Source of the DNA: Norana najaformis
Lineage: Eukaryota; Annelida; Clitellata; Crassiclitellata; Hormogastridae
Length of the DNA stretch: 64,000 nt
Assembly (NCBI GenBank): GCA_964023275.1
Contig: OZ029920.1
Coordinates: 5,002,014-5,066,013, forward strand
Direction: 5' to 3'
Shown here: positions 23,201-37,450 of the stretch, in pieces
How positions within the stretch are numbered: position 1 is the stretch's first letter
Layout of the letters: each line of letters starts with the position of its first letter
Notes under the pieces: model-generated
The model's database searches: none
The model's input: only the letters and a program-made list of their open reading frames with translations
Told to the model about the DNA's origin: nothing
Position numbers and translations under genes: made by a program

Positions 23201-23204
23201 ATTA

Positions 23205-23760
23205 CCGAAATAGTTAGTTCTCTTGGAGCCATTCCATATGGTGAGGCAGAAGTGAACGGCCTTGACAGCCGTTGTAGTTATCTATTTTGTCTTGACTGAG
23301 CACCATAAACTGGTTCCCTCGACTTAGCTTTCGTTGAGCGTTTTAGAAATCGAGTTTACGGTGTCGATTACGATTAGGACTGAAGACTGGACAATACTAC
23401 AGATGGGAATCTGTTAGCTGGGCTCTGCGAGTGTGCGGTGGCCCGCTATTGATTTTAACAGAAAAGCCTGTTGCTTTTATTGAGCTTAGACTAGTTAACT
23501 CTGCCGCTGCCTTTAGTCCGAAGCCTGAATAAAGGAGAAGGGCGCTCATCATTTTTGTTATGACACAACGTCGGTTAACAGGAACTACCTACCTAACCCC
23601 AGCTAGCATAAGCGGCGCTTCTGTAAGACATTAAAAGGTGCTAAAGCTGCTAACTTATAATATATGCAACGTCGTTAGTTTCGTTTCTTTCCAGGATTCT
23701 TGGACGAAGGTCGATGTCAAAAGGCCCTGGCAGCCATAAGGCATCGTTAAACTCTGGATC
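23205..23760. repeat. Family E units with a family A fragment
   Basis: Family E words at 23240-23275 and 23690-23755. A family A 3' end with CGACTTAGCTTTCGTTGAGCG lies at 23270-23370. Confidence 0.55.
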
Positions 23761-24775
23761 ACAGAAATTAGTCTGTATATTGTGTGGTCTATTTTTTGAG
23801 CCTACATCGGATACCGTAGAAGAGATAATTATATAGACAAGATGTCTTTATCATTAGTATGAACGATTGTATTGCATTGAGTACGGTTCAGGTAGTCTGT
23901 TACCTTAGTCAGGTCAATTAAGTAGTTAATAAATTGGCTAAAGTATCACTCAGTTGACTAAATATATCGGATTTTCCAACAGCTGTCAGTACATTGTCGC
24001 GAAGAACAAATTGCACAAACACTTCGTGAGAAACGTATTGCCAAAAATTGGATGTAACTTTTAAGAATCTCTTATGTAATGTTGTTAATTGCAAAATGAA
24101 ATGTATCACCTGATAGAAAGCATGAAAAAGGTCGCATCCTATAACACTCCTTACATTTTGTATGAACTAATCTTGTGATACGCGATACACAGTAGGCCTG
24201 TGTAGGAAGTTCCACTTTTACTATCGTTAATTAATGGAAATGTAAGGATTGAAATGTGTTGATTGCACCGTGTAAAGAATGTGTATAGAGTTGCAGGATT
24301 ACATATACCATGATTAATGAAATTTAGCGGGCTTTTTTCCTTGGTTTGAACTAGTAATAGGTAAGCGTTTATCTTGCCTACCTGTTACCTGCAATAATGT
24401 ATACAACAGTTCAGTTGTACAGCGGCATAGTCAAAGGCTCATTTGGAGAGGTGGGCGAAATTCAATTAGAGAGATGGGGACACGTAGGGGGCGTGACACC
24501 GTCTGGCCATACTGGGACATGCTGCGTTCTGTTCATGTTCTTCTTTTACGTTTACCTCTGTATTGGATACCAATATGAAACTACGGAATCGTATATCAAA
24601 CTACGATTCATGTAGTCTGCATAGGGCCTACTGAATAAAATTCTTTTGCATATACTGAGCCAGTACCTGAAACTGAGATTCACCGATGCTTCCTACTTGT
24701 GTAGTCTTAAAGAGCAACCATGGTAATTTCTTGTATAGTTTAATGTGCTGCCTGTTTGCAATATTGCTGATTTAT
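23761..24775. other. No gene identified
   Basis: Unique-looking sequence. A 72-codon frame at 24397 has no support from splice sites or recognised motifs. Confidence 0.3.
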
Positions 24776-24779
24776 GATT

Positions 24780-25065
24780 TGACATCCACGGCCGCTTGTG
24801 CCATAAGACGCCACTAATTCACTTGGATAACGCCTGAAGTGTAACGTTTGGTCAACGTCAATACCCCTGGCAGGCACAAGATGTCGTCAAACACTCGAAT
24901 TAATTAATAGCATCAGGCAATGTTTAGATACCTTTAAATCCCTTTATCTGATGTTATATATTTCTCATTGTCCCTAAATCGCTAGAATCCTGTTTCTTTA
25001 AATTTCTTGTGAGGTATGGTTGGCGTGAACGGCTCTGGCAGCCAAAAGAATTCGCTTCGTTGCGA
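24780..25065. repeat. Repeat family E units
   Basis: ACAAGATGTCGTCAAACACT and TTTAGATACCTTTAAATCCC, then a second unit ending GGCTCTGGCAGCC. Confidence 0.6.
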
Positions 25066-25149
25066 ATTGAATAATAAGACGGTAGAAACTGTCTAGAATA
25101 ATATTATGCTATGCTGCGACCACTTTGAGATTGCTTCTGCACATGTCAT

Positions 25150-25490
25150 GTATTGTACATTTACCTATTCTGAAATGGCTGCACTGGCTGAAACCCCCAA
25201 CCAAATCCAATTCAAAGTTGTTGCACCTTTAATACTCCAAACTCGATCGCTTTCGTAAAATCTTCACCATCCAACTATCCCTTTCTACCCTATCGCTCTC
25301 CTCCCTTACTCTTGCCTCTTCCCCAGTGGCAATTTAGGTTCCATAGCAGGTCCATATCTCCCACTGCGCCTACCGCTGGAACGATCTCCAAGCTGAATTC
25401 TACAAATTCTCCGTTCTTCTACCTCTTCAGTCGTTGACCCAATGTCACTTGCCTTCCTGTATATATTATTCATTAGGCTATCTATTCAAA
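25150..25490 (+). mobile_element. CR1-like LINE relic
   Basis: Decayed LKWLHWLKPP (the conserved LHWLP motif) followed by QIQFKV-like and a possible NDLQ..FYKF ending. Many breaks. Confidence 0.5.
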
Positions 25491-25549
25491 ACTTTCCATT
25501 TCCCTTTCCCTCAGCCTAAACACAATACCCTTCTTCCTCTTTCTGTCTC

Positions 25550-26050
25550 TGCTCTCCAACCCCAAACATCACCCACCGTAGCTGCCACTCTGTCTCTCTG
25601 CCTGACTCTTGGATCTTGACCCGGAACCGAACCCTTTTGCCTATCGATTTTGTTTTGACTGAGCACTTGTGAATAACCTGGTCTCCGCGGTGCGGCTTTC
25701 GTTGGGCGGTGTAGAAGTCATGGAATTACGATTACTATTACGATTACCCCCAAACAGGTCCTCTGTCAACCCCTATGTCTCCTTCTTTCCGTGGTCTCAT
25801 GGAAGCGTATCTTTACTTTTCTGGAGAACCCTTTGACTTGAAGCGATGCTTGTGTATGACTTAGAACCCCGCGCTTGGATTTTCGGTGGTGCTTTAGAGA
25901 TTCTGAAAATAACTCTCTACCGCATAGCCTATCCTGATTCTTCTTCTTCTGCTTATCTATCCTGTAGATCCAATTCCAACTACCAACAACCATAGCCGTC
26001 TGACTGGCTGTCTGTCTGCCTGACCCTTGGATCTTGAACTGCAAAAAGAT
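25550..26050 (+). repeat. Two family A copies
   Basis: 25550-25755 carries the GATTACGATTAC tail. 25760-26050 is a second, tail-less copy with a different 5' block (TTTCGGTGGTGCTTTAGAG) shared with 11165-11190. Confidence 0.65.
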
Positions 26051-26179
26051 GAATTTTGTGCAAATAAAGAAATAGAATTTGAGTAAAAACTAAATATCAC
26101 GTGACTGGATATACTATAGTTGTTTCTGTAATTCAGTTTGAAAACATAAATAAGTATCATGTTTAGATATTACTAAAAT

Positions 26180-26420
26180 GCATTGCCAATTGTATTCAGT
26201 AGTTATTTTATGTGTGTTGCTGATTGTCATACATATTGCAGGATATCTCAATGTAACTACTATAAAATTTTTGCCAGAACTAATGCAAGACAGTTTGCTT
26301 TGAAATATGCAGGCCCATTATTAGGGAACTCAATTTTCGAGAATTTACGTTCTTTACCTAATTTATATTTATTTAAGAAGCAGATTATTCGATATTTTAG
26401 TGTTTTTTGCGACTAAAATA
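26180..26420 (+). mobile_element. LINE C-terminal relic
   Basis: ARQFALKYAGPLLGNSI..LRSLPNLYLFKKQIIRYF fits the degenerate RT C-terminus seen at 5940-6143. Confidence 0.5.
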
Positions 26421-26705
26421 ATAATCAATTTGAATTTTAGTTTCGCCAAAGTAGTGGGCTATTTCTTTTCTTTGTGGACAGATGTTGTTCTCATTTTAGT
26501 TAAGAATTAATTAGCTGCTCGTATATAAGACTTTAGCCATTGATATATTATTGTGCTATAGGCTGCCCTAAATTAGGGGGACCTTGGCCTCTTTTGGGTA
26601 GACCTTTGCGTTCAAATAAGTGTTTTTGTTATTTACATTTGCAATGTTTCTAATTCTGTTTTTGGAGCAATAAATAACTTATATATATACAACTGAACAA
26701 CTGAT
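26421..26705. other. AT-rich, nothing recognised
   Basis: Lies between a LINE end and the first copy of a direct repeat. Confidence 0.3.
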
Positions 26706-26709
26706 CAGG

Positions 26710-26880
26710 CAAAATTATTTTGAATTTTGCAATATTTTGCTGCAATTAAATTTTATTACCTATAAGTGTTGCAAATGATGGATCTTTTCTTATTGGGCTT
26801 GTATTCGATCGTATAATGTATTGTGTATTGTGTATTTTGTGTATTTTCACTTTTTAATCTTTCTTGGCGTATTTTTCACT
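26710..26880 (+). repeat. Direct repeat, copy 1
   Basis: About 140-150 bases (TTTTGAATTTTGCAATATTT to TTTTTAATCTTTCTT) recur nearly identically at 28225-28375. Copy 1 has one extra GTGTATT unit. No coding potential. Confidence 0.85.
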
Positions 26881-27655
26881 TCTACAACAAATCTTTTAAA
26901 TATTTTGACAAAAGTTCATCTTCAGTGTAGACTAAACAGTGACCATTATGCATCAATAGATACTCGACATGGTTTTACACTCTGAATTAAACTTTTCTAT
27001 TTTAATTTGACATAATCACATTTTAAAATTATGTAGTAAATACTGCAGCCTTTGACCAACGTAGTGTTGAGTATATTTTGATGCACCTCCTTTAAGTGAC
27101 CAAATAACTTAGTATATTAACTTATGTGTGCAAAAACCTTTTCACATAGTGTTGTCATAGTATTTTCAAAATATGCCTACTACTGAATTTTGTATTTTCA
27201 AAGTGCTTTTTAATAAAGTATTTCATTTATATATTGATATACGTTTCATCGCATTTTAAAATTATGTAGAATTTTGTTATATATTTGTACAAAATACTTG
27301 TTGGAAAGACAGAAGAGTCAAAATACGCAAGAAGAAACTGCAGCAATCTTGAAAATGTTCAAATGGTCTTAGCAGATCTTGTCGTAATTCAGAATTGCAA
27401 TAATTGGCCAATCAACGGTAACAGGGAAAGAAGAATGCTGCTCTTCAAGAACAGCCAGCTGAAGAAATGAAAGCAAAATCGGTGACAATGCTTTCTTACT
27501 GGAAACCGAAGCTATTGCATTTGAATAATAAACAGAAGAAAGATGTTGTCTACTGCCGAGGCGAGGTATTACAGCTGTATCCGATCGTAAATGTGAAATG
27601 TAACTATACTTGTTTTTCAATTACGACCTTATGGCTTCGACCCTACTGATTTTTG
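26881..27655. other. AT-rich unique sequence
   Basis: No gene supported. CATTTTAAAATTATGTAG occurs at both 27020 and 27252. Confidence 0.3.
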
Positions 27656-27659
27656 AATG

Positions 27660-27960
27660 AATTAGTCAAAATAATGAACTCGAGATTTCTAGAGCGCACA
27701 AAGAAGCTAAGTCAAGAAGAAACAGAAGAAAGATGTTACCTGCTGCCGAATCGAGAAAGTACACTTTCCAGAAGATCGGTATCCAGCTTATATACAGGCA
27801 ATCAGTCAAAGCAAAATCGGTAGGCATGAAAAGCCAGATTCGCTTCCAGGTCAAGATCCTAAGGTCAGGCAGCAAGACAGTCATACGGCTGTGGTGGAAG
27901 GTGTTAAGAATTATATCGGCGAAATAGATAAGGAGAAGAGGATGAATCAATACAGGATCT
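27660..27960 (-). repeat. SINE-like family A, interrupted
   Basis: Reversed copy split by about 45 bases; a SINE-B end fragment abuts it at 27620-27665. Confidence 0.6.
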
Positions 27961-28194
27961 GTGGAAGAGGAGTGTTTTCATTTTTGAGTGAAAAACCTGG
28001 CAGAGATTGCAAGGGGAAACGTGAGTGTGTTCGTAGGATGGGTACGACGAGTGCATCTAGTGACATGTCGGCTAACATTATTCACTCGTATGTCCTTAAC
28101 ACTGACTTTATAACGTCTTTACTGTATTTCGACCCTGATAAATTTTATGACATGCATACTTGATTATTTAATGTGCATTACATGGTACACAGTC

Positions 28195-28420
28195 GTATAG
28201 TTCTATCAAACTTGTACATTTCGTCTGTATCATTTTGAATTTTGCAATATTTTGCTGCAATTAAATTTTATTACCTATAAGTGTTGCAAATGATGGATCT
28301 TTTCTTATTGGGCTTGTATTCGATCGTATAATGTATTGTGTATTTTGTGTATTTTCACTTTTTAATCTTTCTTCTATCAAACTTGTACACTTCGTCTATA
28401 TCATATTGAAAGTTTATGAG
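28195..28420 (+). repeat. Direct repeat, copy 2, with flanking duplication
   Basis: The 28225-28375 copy is bracketed by two versions of TTCTATCAAACTTGTACA, as if the segment was inserted with duplication of about 40 bases of target. Confidence 0.7.
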
Positions 28421-29500
28421 AATTTTGCTAAGGTTTTCCTCAATATAGCTTGTTTTCAACCAATTTTATAAGTATATAATGTTTGCATTTTAAAATATTG
28501 TTGGAGTTTATTTTGCACAGCGTTAGGTTTGTAAATTTTTATATTTTAGACGATCTACAATGCAAGTAGAAATTACTTTAAAATATTAGCAGTTTTATAA
28601 GAATTCGTGAGGGACTAGCTCGTAGTAATTTGAAGTTACTTGAGACATTTGCTGAACGAAGTGATTTGCTCGATATTATACTTGGATCAACGATTTTTTT
28701 AAGATTTTGATTAATTGAATTAATTGATTTTAGTTGTAGGACTTGGATTGCTTCTTGTGCAAATATTAAATTGAAATTATTATAAATAGCAAGAAAATGT
28801 TACATTGGTTTCTTGTCTTTTCCAGTAATTGGATCTTTCTTCAGATTGAACTCTGTAAACTTGATTTCCTTTTTCCTATCCCTCACGTTGATGTATGAAT
28901 CCATGCATGTCACCGAATGTCGCATAACTTCGCGAATTGGATGAATCAGGCAGGGTAATATGTCTGGTATCTGAAAGTGGGACTATAGCTTTTATGAAGG
29001 TTTTAGGAGTGATGGAGAGAAGAGCTTGATGTGACTAATACTGGGTGGCCGATAGGTGAGATGGTGGGAGTGGTGGATCAGAGAATTTGTAAAATTCATG
29101 GAAATAATGGTTCCAAAGGCGCTATTTGGTTACAATGGGTATAACTCAAGGAGCTCTGTCCCTCATTCTTAGGTTGTATATTTAGTTAGTGACGAAGAAA
29201 TCAAGTTTAAAAAGAAGTGCAGCACTTAGCAGAGAAACATTATTTCTGTTAACCTTAATTATCAACACATACAATAATGAAATAAAAGTAATAAACAGTC
29301 ATGTGAAACTCTAGGCTATACAGTGTAAAATTCATACGAAGCACCTACTTTAAATGTCCACATTGCGCTGAAGTTTGGACTATTCACCTTCCTCTTGATC
29401 TGCGTCTAGGGACGATCCGTGGACCTTTCGCCAACGCTAGAATACTACTGTTTCTCAGAAGCTGAGCTGGAAATAAATCCGAGTGAATATCTGTAAGATA
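28421..29500. other. No gene or repeat recognised
   Basis: AT-rich to about 28800, then mixed sequence. No open frame over 60 codons with support. Confidence 0.3.
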
Positions 29501-29504
29501 CGTA

Positions 29505-30165
29505 CGTAATCGTAATCGTGAGCTCCAAACGAAAGCCGAATTGCGGGAATCAACTTATTTACAGGAGCTTAATCAAAACAAAATTGATAGGCAGGACGAG
29601 TTCGGTCCCAGGTCACGATCCAAGAGTCAAGCAGGCAGATTTGGAATTCATCTTACAGTTCCGTTCGTTTTATCACTTCTGTAAAAATCATTCAAGTCTG
29701 AACTTAAGACACGCCTGTTTGAACTCGCTTACCCCCAGTAATCTGAATGTTGGTTCTAAAAACTCAGATCAGGTCAGGTCGTATTAGAAATTTACCAAGG
29801 CAATTCTGGATTAACATAAAACCCAGAAGAAATTGACTAAATGAAATGTATTTCGTTATACCTGATCTAATCTAATCTATTATAATATAATCTAATCTAT
29901 TGTAATCTAGAGTTGGTTAGATTCATGGAGTCAGGTCTTTTTGCAGTTCGTTCCCTTATCTCTCTTCTCGCTTCATTTTCAAACAACATCCACCGCAGCC
30001 GTCCGACTGTCTGCCAGCCCGACTCCTGGTTCTTGAACCGAACACCTTCTGCTTATCGATTTTGTTTTGACTGAACGCCTGTGAATAAGCTGCTTCCAGC
30101 CACTTAGATTACGTTGGGCGCTGTAGATATATTGAGATTACGATTACAATCACGATTGGTGCCTC
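29505..30165. repeat. Family A pair around a LINE 3' end
   Basis: 29505-29645 is a reversed family A copy. 29650-29925 is a CR1-like LINE end on plus (SVRFITSV.., then a CTAATCTAATC tail). 29935-30165 is a forward family A copy ending ATTACGATTAC. Confidence 0.6.
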
Positions 30166-30172
30166 ACAGAAT

Positions 30173-30177
<5 letters not shown>

Positions 30178-30203
<26 letters not shown>

Positions 30204-30216
30204 TATATATATATAG
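30178..30216. repeat. GA then TA microsatellite
   Basis: (GA)n followed by (TA)n. Confidence 0.9.
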
Positions 30217-30479
30217 AGTGACTGGAAGACAAAAGAGAAAAAAGTAAGACGAAGATAAAATCGCAGTAACAGCTACGGGACGCATTTGTCTTGGCGCTTG
30301 TGACGGTGCACAGAGTTAAGTTGCATTAATATGCATCAGTTAGTATTTATATGCAATAATATACTTTAATAGGCAGTACTAACCAGTTAGTTTGTGCATT
30401 GATTTCTAGACAATTAATTTGTAAATTCTTTGTAAATTGTATTAGTTAGTTTGCACGATTTGCATATTGACAGCTTTTT

Positions 30480-30930
30480 ATCTTGCAGTTAAAAGTTTTG
30501 TTGATATTTAGCGCTCTGCATATACTGTTATTTAATTTTGCCTAATCTTGGTCCAAGATGGTGAAAGAAGAAAATTTAATCACCAAAATATGTTAGGTTC
30601 ATCACTTTTTAACTTTGTAATATTTGGACATTAGTGTGACTGGTAAGTAAATACACAGTCAACTAATATTCTTCCAGGCTGATATTCGAACCCGGATTTT
30701 CTGCTTGGGCAAAGCCTGGGCAATTGTACCCTTTTATATAATGTGGCTGCAGGCCCTATAAAAACGGCGCAACGTTCATGTCTAAACAAGTGTTTATTCA
30801 AGCGATCGCTATCAACAGGATTCTTTAGCTTTTATAAATCTTTATTCAGGTGATTGTTATCAGCAGGATTCTTTAGTTTTAGTAAATGTTTATTCAAGCG
30901 ATTGCTCTCAGCAGAATACTTCAGCTTTTG
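30480..30930 (+). repeat. Dispersed repeat with three ~55-bp tandem units
   Basis: 30480-30830 matches 6590-6930. It ends with three units based on TTTATTCAAGCGATCGCT and CAGGATTCTTTAG. Confidence 0.6.
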
Positions 30931-30939
30931 TATGAATGA

Positions 30940-31190
30940 ATGAATGAAAAACTTTATTGATTCCAAAAAGAACAAAGAAAAGAACAAATACATTGACCAT
31001 TACATAGGTGGTTGGGATACAAATGGTAGACCCAAAAGGGACCTAAGACCCGCTAAATTAGGACCGCCTATTACAGAACGATGCATGTGGCGATAAAAAT
31101 GTTTAACCGATATTTGGTAAATTGAACTTTAAAAAAGTCTTAACTAAAACTTAACTAAAAAGAAACTAAGAAAGGTTTAGGTTTCACGTT
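30940..31190 (-). mobile_element. CR1-like LINE 3' untranslated relic
   Basis: Resembles 5640-5800: AAAACTTTATTGATTCC then an ACAAATA run and an AGGTGG..ACAAATGGTAG block. Confidence 0.4.
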
Positions 31191-31292
31191 CGCCGCATAA
31201 AGGGTCGTCACCCTCTACACGTGCTTCCATTTGTGTCCTCTGGTGTTCTCTGGCGATCAGGGGCAGTAGCTGGAGGTGCACCATCGGTCCAC
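31190..31292 (+). mobile_element. LTR fragment, old
   Basis: A diverged match to the first ~100 bases of the LTR at 43563-43908 (shared CACGTGC, CCTCTGGTG, CTGGAGGTGC, CCATCGG). A fossil piece only. Confidence 0.45.
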
Positions 31293-31515
31293 GCAAAAAG
31301 GACCGCTCAGATCGCTTTAAGCATTCTAAATTAGGATTCTAAATGCGCATGTTAAGACAACTGCAAAAAACAAACAGAAGTGAGCATTAAATATAACATT
31401 TTAAGGGCATATTAAGACCATTCTAGAGAAATAATTCAAGACAAACAAAGGGTGGAACTGGATTAGACGTCAGTATCGAACTCCTCTGTATAAGGACGGA
31501 TATATGTTATATTAA

Positions 31516-33261
31516 CCTTCATCCACATACCTGGGGTCCAAGCGGACCCCAACCAGTTTAGAATATGTGTAACTTTTGTTACATAGGTGGCATAACACTA
31601 ATATTTTATGCAATTGTCAGCCCTTCATCGATCAACAGCTGCATAATTTATAGGTCAGCAAATTATTTCGCAAAGGAAAAGTTTTTACATTTCATATGGG
31701 TCCCTGAGACCCGTGGGGTCCAGTTGGACCCCACAAATGAAAATATATTGAAAAAACGTAAATAAAATTACTTAGGCGCCCATTTTTAGGAAATAATGGA
31801 GCACATAAATGTTTGGCGACTGTTCTTAGGCATTTCAATGTAAAATGGCTCAAAGATGTGCTACTTATACTGTTGCTGAAGCGCTAAAGATACTACTCCA
31901 TGATGAAGATGATGACGTTCAGAGGAACGAAGAAAGCTGCAATGGGATGGTTGATGAAGAAGATGAAATTGATCTCGTGTCTGACGAAGAAGAAGTTGAC
32001 AGTGATGACTTTGAGCCTGCTGAAGAACCTGCACTTCCTGCAGCACGAGTTCGTGGCAGAACAGCAACTCGTGGTACAGCACGTGTCGAGGTGGGCGCCA
32101 AGCCATGGATGAAGACGTAATATCATTGGTGACAATTTTTTCACCAGCCTGCCTCTTGTAAAGACGCTGTTTGAACAGCATACTACATATGTGGGAACAG
32201 TTCGCAAAACAAGGCAAATATCCCAAATGAAATGCAAGAAAAATCAGAGAAGAAAAACCAGCAACTTTTGGGTTCTGTAGAAATTACACTTTGTAAATTA
32301 CACTTATGTCCCAAAGAAGACAAAGGCTGTCATCTTGCTTTCCTCTATGCATCATGACAGTGCAACAGCAGGTGACGATCACAAGCCTCTTACCATACTA
32401 CACTACAATTCCAAGAAGGGCGGAGTAGACAACATGGACAAACTTGCCGCAACATACTCCTGCAAACGAAAATGCAAACGATGGCCATTATCATTGTTCT
32501 TCAACATCGTCGATGTCGCTTGCATTGCAGCCCTTGTTATCTGGCTATGCAACTGTCCAGAGTGGGAATCTTGAAGTGGGAGCCGCCGTCGTCGACTATT
32601 CATGTTACAGCTGGGCCGTGAGCTGGTTCACGAACAAATTGCGGTACGTGCTGCAAATCCCCGAGCTGTGCAAGGTGAAGTGAGAAATGCTATCAAGCGT
32701 GACAATATACAGGGTGTATTGATTGAAGTGGAAGGCAACCTTGACAGCAAAGAACCTTCCAGGAAGCATCGTTGCCACATCTTTTCACGCAGTGCTGACA
32801 GAAAGGTGAAACAAGAGTGCACTGTTCTGCCGCAGAAATGTCTGCATGGATAACTCGACACCTGGCGTTATTTGGGCCAAGTGTTTGTAACAGACGACCC
32901 CTAAACACATTAACTGAAGATTAAACCAGGATTTGTGCTTAGCTTAATAAGTTTCTTCATTCAATTGAAATCCTTGAATTAAACTAAGGTTAAATTGAAC
33001 AGTTTGCTTTGATGAACGACGTGTTACATTCATTATACAAAATTTTCCGGGTACCTGATTTGTGCAATAAAAATATTCTTTCCTTGACTAGTTAGGACCT
33101 ACTTAATGAAAACTATTATATGTTACTATGTTTCAAGAAGAACTTAGGATGTTTTGATGTCGGAATGCAAATATCACTCGAAGCATGCATTCTAACCGTT
33201 GGGGTCCAGACGAACCCCAGGTATGCAATATTGCGACTTTTGTGACCAATGTGGATGAGGG
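31516..33261 (+). mobile_element. piggyBac transposon, internally deleted
   Basis: Ends are TTAA-CC(T/C)TCATCCACAT on both sides with TTAA target duplications at 31512-31515 and 33262-33265. The interior holds an acidic piggyBac N-terminus (31845-32120) and, after a deletion, the C-terminal part (about 32130-32853) with DNFFTSLPL, KGGVDNMDKL and RWPLSLFFNIVD. The region carrying the first catalytic aspartates is missing and there are further frame breaks, so it is non-autonomous. Subterminal palindromes of the form GGGGTCC-N4-GGACCCC lie at 31533-31550 and 31715-31732, with a one-mismatch version at 33201-33218. It inserted in the left inverted repeat of the Polinton-like fossil. Confidence 0.9.
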
Positions 33262-33544
33262 TTAATGAGTACATGAACTCTGTCCTAGTTACAATAAATT
33301 CTTTATTGTTCTCATACCATCTGTAAGTTACTGGCTTAGCCCTTGTTCGTTGCCACCATAGTTACATTTATATTTGTATATTGATCTCATAACGGACATT
33401 AATTAGGATATTGTCTTGACCCTCGTTTGTTCACATCATTCTTATAACAAAGCCTTCATCGAATCGCCTGTTATCACGATGTCGAGACCAACCGAATTGA
33501 ATAATCGCATGACTCTCCGTTTACTTCCCAGTTTTTTCATATAC

Positions 33545-33705
33545 TAAATTGTACCCCTCGGTGACAGAGGCATGGTGTGCGCAAACAAATTGCCCAGGGG
33601 TCTAACACGGATCGAACCTGCAACCGCATGATTATTGATTTGACTCGTTATCCATTGAGTACCGCTCCATACACAGACCACCACACCGTACCTGTAATAT
33701 GCTAA
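33545..33705 (-). repeat. SINE family C (3' part of repeat D)
   Basis: The minus strand has a tRNA-like head with a GGTTCGA-type B-box. The same block recurs at 42650-42825 and 54375-54530, where it is joined to the longer repeat D. Confidence 0.55.
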
Positions 33706-34170
33706 AGTACTTAAGTAAATGTAAAAGTAAGTCTAAGTTTAAGCACTCAAGTAAATGTAAAAGTTCTCATTACAAAATTTACTTAAGTGATAGTAAAACA
33801 GTATTGCTCCAAATAATATTTTCAAAGTAAAAGTAAAACTACCAGGTCTTGGTGCGCAGAGTTACCTGTATTAAAATAATATTTCGTTTAGTAGTAGTTT
33901 TGCTTCTATAGTGAATCCACTTATTTACTTTAAAAAACTGAGCTCTGAAAATGCTTATCATTCAGTTGAGTGCGTTTATGGGCCATTGTCAAACCAGCAG
34001 AGCTGAAAAGGCGTTCCACTGCTGCATTGGCTGAAAGTGGAGTTTTCACTCGAATTAATATTTCCTTCACCTATGCTTATCCAAAAAGCAGTATTTTAGG
34101 GCGGATGTGCGTTTGTCCATGTCATACATTTGGCTTTATCTTCCCTTTGTTGAATGCTGTTGAAATGGGT
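33706..34170. repeat. AT-rich, hAT-like terminal words
   Basis: AAGTAAATGTAAAAGT and ACTTAAGTGATAG repeats resemble subterminal hAT sequence; the matching end with CAACACTG is near 36790. Assignment is tentative. Confidence 0.35.
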
Positions 34171-36002
<1,832 letters not shown>

Positions 36003-36120
36003 GTATGTGTGTATGTACTTATGTATGTATGTATGTGTGTATGTGTATATGTGTGTATGTATGTATGTATGGATGTATGTTTGTATGTTTGTATGTATGT
36101 ATATATATATATGTATGTAC
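36003..36120. repeat. TATG microsatellite
   Basis: (TATG)n with TGTG variants starting directly at the LTR edge. 36121-36560 holds nothing recognised. Confidence 0.9.
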
Positions 36121-36559
36121 GCATGCTTGCAGGCAACTCCCAGACCTGCAATCTGAGCCAAGATCCGAGGGTTGGGCGTTCTGTCACAAGGTCAATGATG
36201 TCAGCTCATTCAGTCATCACCTCCCGTCTTCAGTCTCTCTTTTTTCTTTTCCTAACAATCTGCTATTTTTTTCTCACGATCTGTGAGACTGTAATAGGTT
36301 CAAAAGGCGAAGCTAAACACTAGCTACAAATACTGATTTATAATCCGATGGGCTTTAATGCTCATTCCGGGTTGCCAGGTCTCTTGAAGAGGATGTTTAG
36401 TCTACGCCAGCAGAAACGAACACGCAACCCCACTCATTTCTTCCCCCGCGAGGCCGTGACTTATGTATCCAGCACTGTAATTAAAGTCACTGTGTCTCAA
36501 CGACGCTGCTTTTGTGTCATATGTGCGAGTTAATTGTTCATTTATTTTGATCTACCAGC

Positions 36560-36790
36560 GTCACAACTAATACATCCGCGTAGCCTTCAGCTTATTAGGC
36601 TAACGAGTAACGTACGTCTAAGCTTAACTTGTAACGAAGTAAAAAGTATTTTAAATTTAGCATAATATTACATCGCTACAAGTCAAATTAATTATTTCCG
36701 TTTGTCAATACTTCGTTACAAGTAAAATCACAAATATTGTACTTTTACACAGTAACGCGTGACTTTAACTTCGTTACTAAGCAACACTGA
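36560..36790. mobile_element. hAT-like non-autonomous end
   Basis: ACGCGTGACTTTAAC, TTCGTTACTAAGCAACACTG and TTACAAGTAAAATC resemble ends of short hAT elements (CAGTGTTG when reversed). Only this end is visible. Confidence 0.4.
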
Positions 36791-36864
36791 TTCTAAGGTG
36801 TCTAAAAGGTCTGATATATTTAGTAACGTCGAGCGAAGATATCTTGTGGTTCCTTGGACCACTG

Positions 36865-37450
36865 AGATGACCTTCTGCTTGCCTTACATTTTAATTTTTA
36901 CACAGGTGCTGTATATCCCAGATTGGATCTGCCTAAGGAATTACGTAATCGAACGGCCGTTTAAGAGAGGTCCGTCTTTTACGCTTTCGGCAGAATTCTT
37001 TGCATGAGAAAACATGAAATATCAAGTTAACACTACTTAATAGTGTTAGCAGCTTCAGTTGTGTCGTTCTTCTGAGGTTGGTTAGTTTTCACGTCCTCGC
37101 TTTCCCTCTAATCTAGCAGGAACGATAAGTGACGGGTTCGCTCAGTACGAAAGTTCTCAATAGCTGGAGTTCACTGCTGCGTTCTGTCCGGTCTTTTCTT
37201 AATCTGTTCGCGATCTTATCACTCTGGAATAACCCTTTTCTGCGACGAGCAGCATTTGGGCCTATATATCTGAGTAGGCTGAACATGAGACCCTTCTGGA
37301 ATCGTCCAATATGTAGGTATGCCTATTGACATCCATTAGCCTTATAATGGCTTCATTGTCTATTCCCTATACGTGTCCATCGCTGTGGGGTCTATGGTCT
37401 ATGGGCGGTTAACGTCTCTATCCCAAGACACTTCTGGGACGCTATGTCAG
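36865..37450 (+). repeat. Repeat family F, copy 1
   Basis: Matches 43265-44335 in the same orientation over several hundred bases (GCTTTCGGCAGAATT, GGGTTCGCTCAGTAC, CTGGAATCGTCCAAT, GATGGGCGGTTAACG-like). No conserved reading frame. Confidence 0.75.

Noticed and set aside
22742-23299. Poly-Ile and poly-Asn frames
   Set aside because: AAT microsatellite.
24397-24615. 72-codon frame with a hydrophobic stretch
   Set aside because: No homologous motif, splice context or signal supports it; of a length expected by chance.
36003-36323. Cys/Val/Tyr-rich frames
   Set aside because: Translation of the TATG microsatellite next to the LTR.
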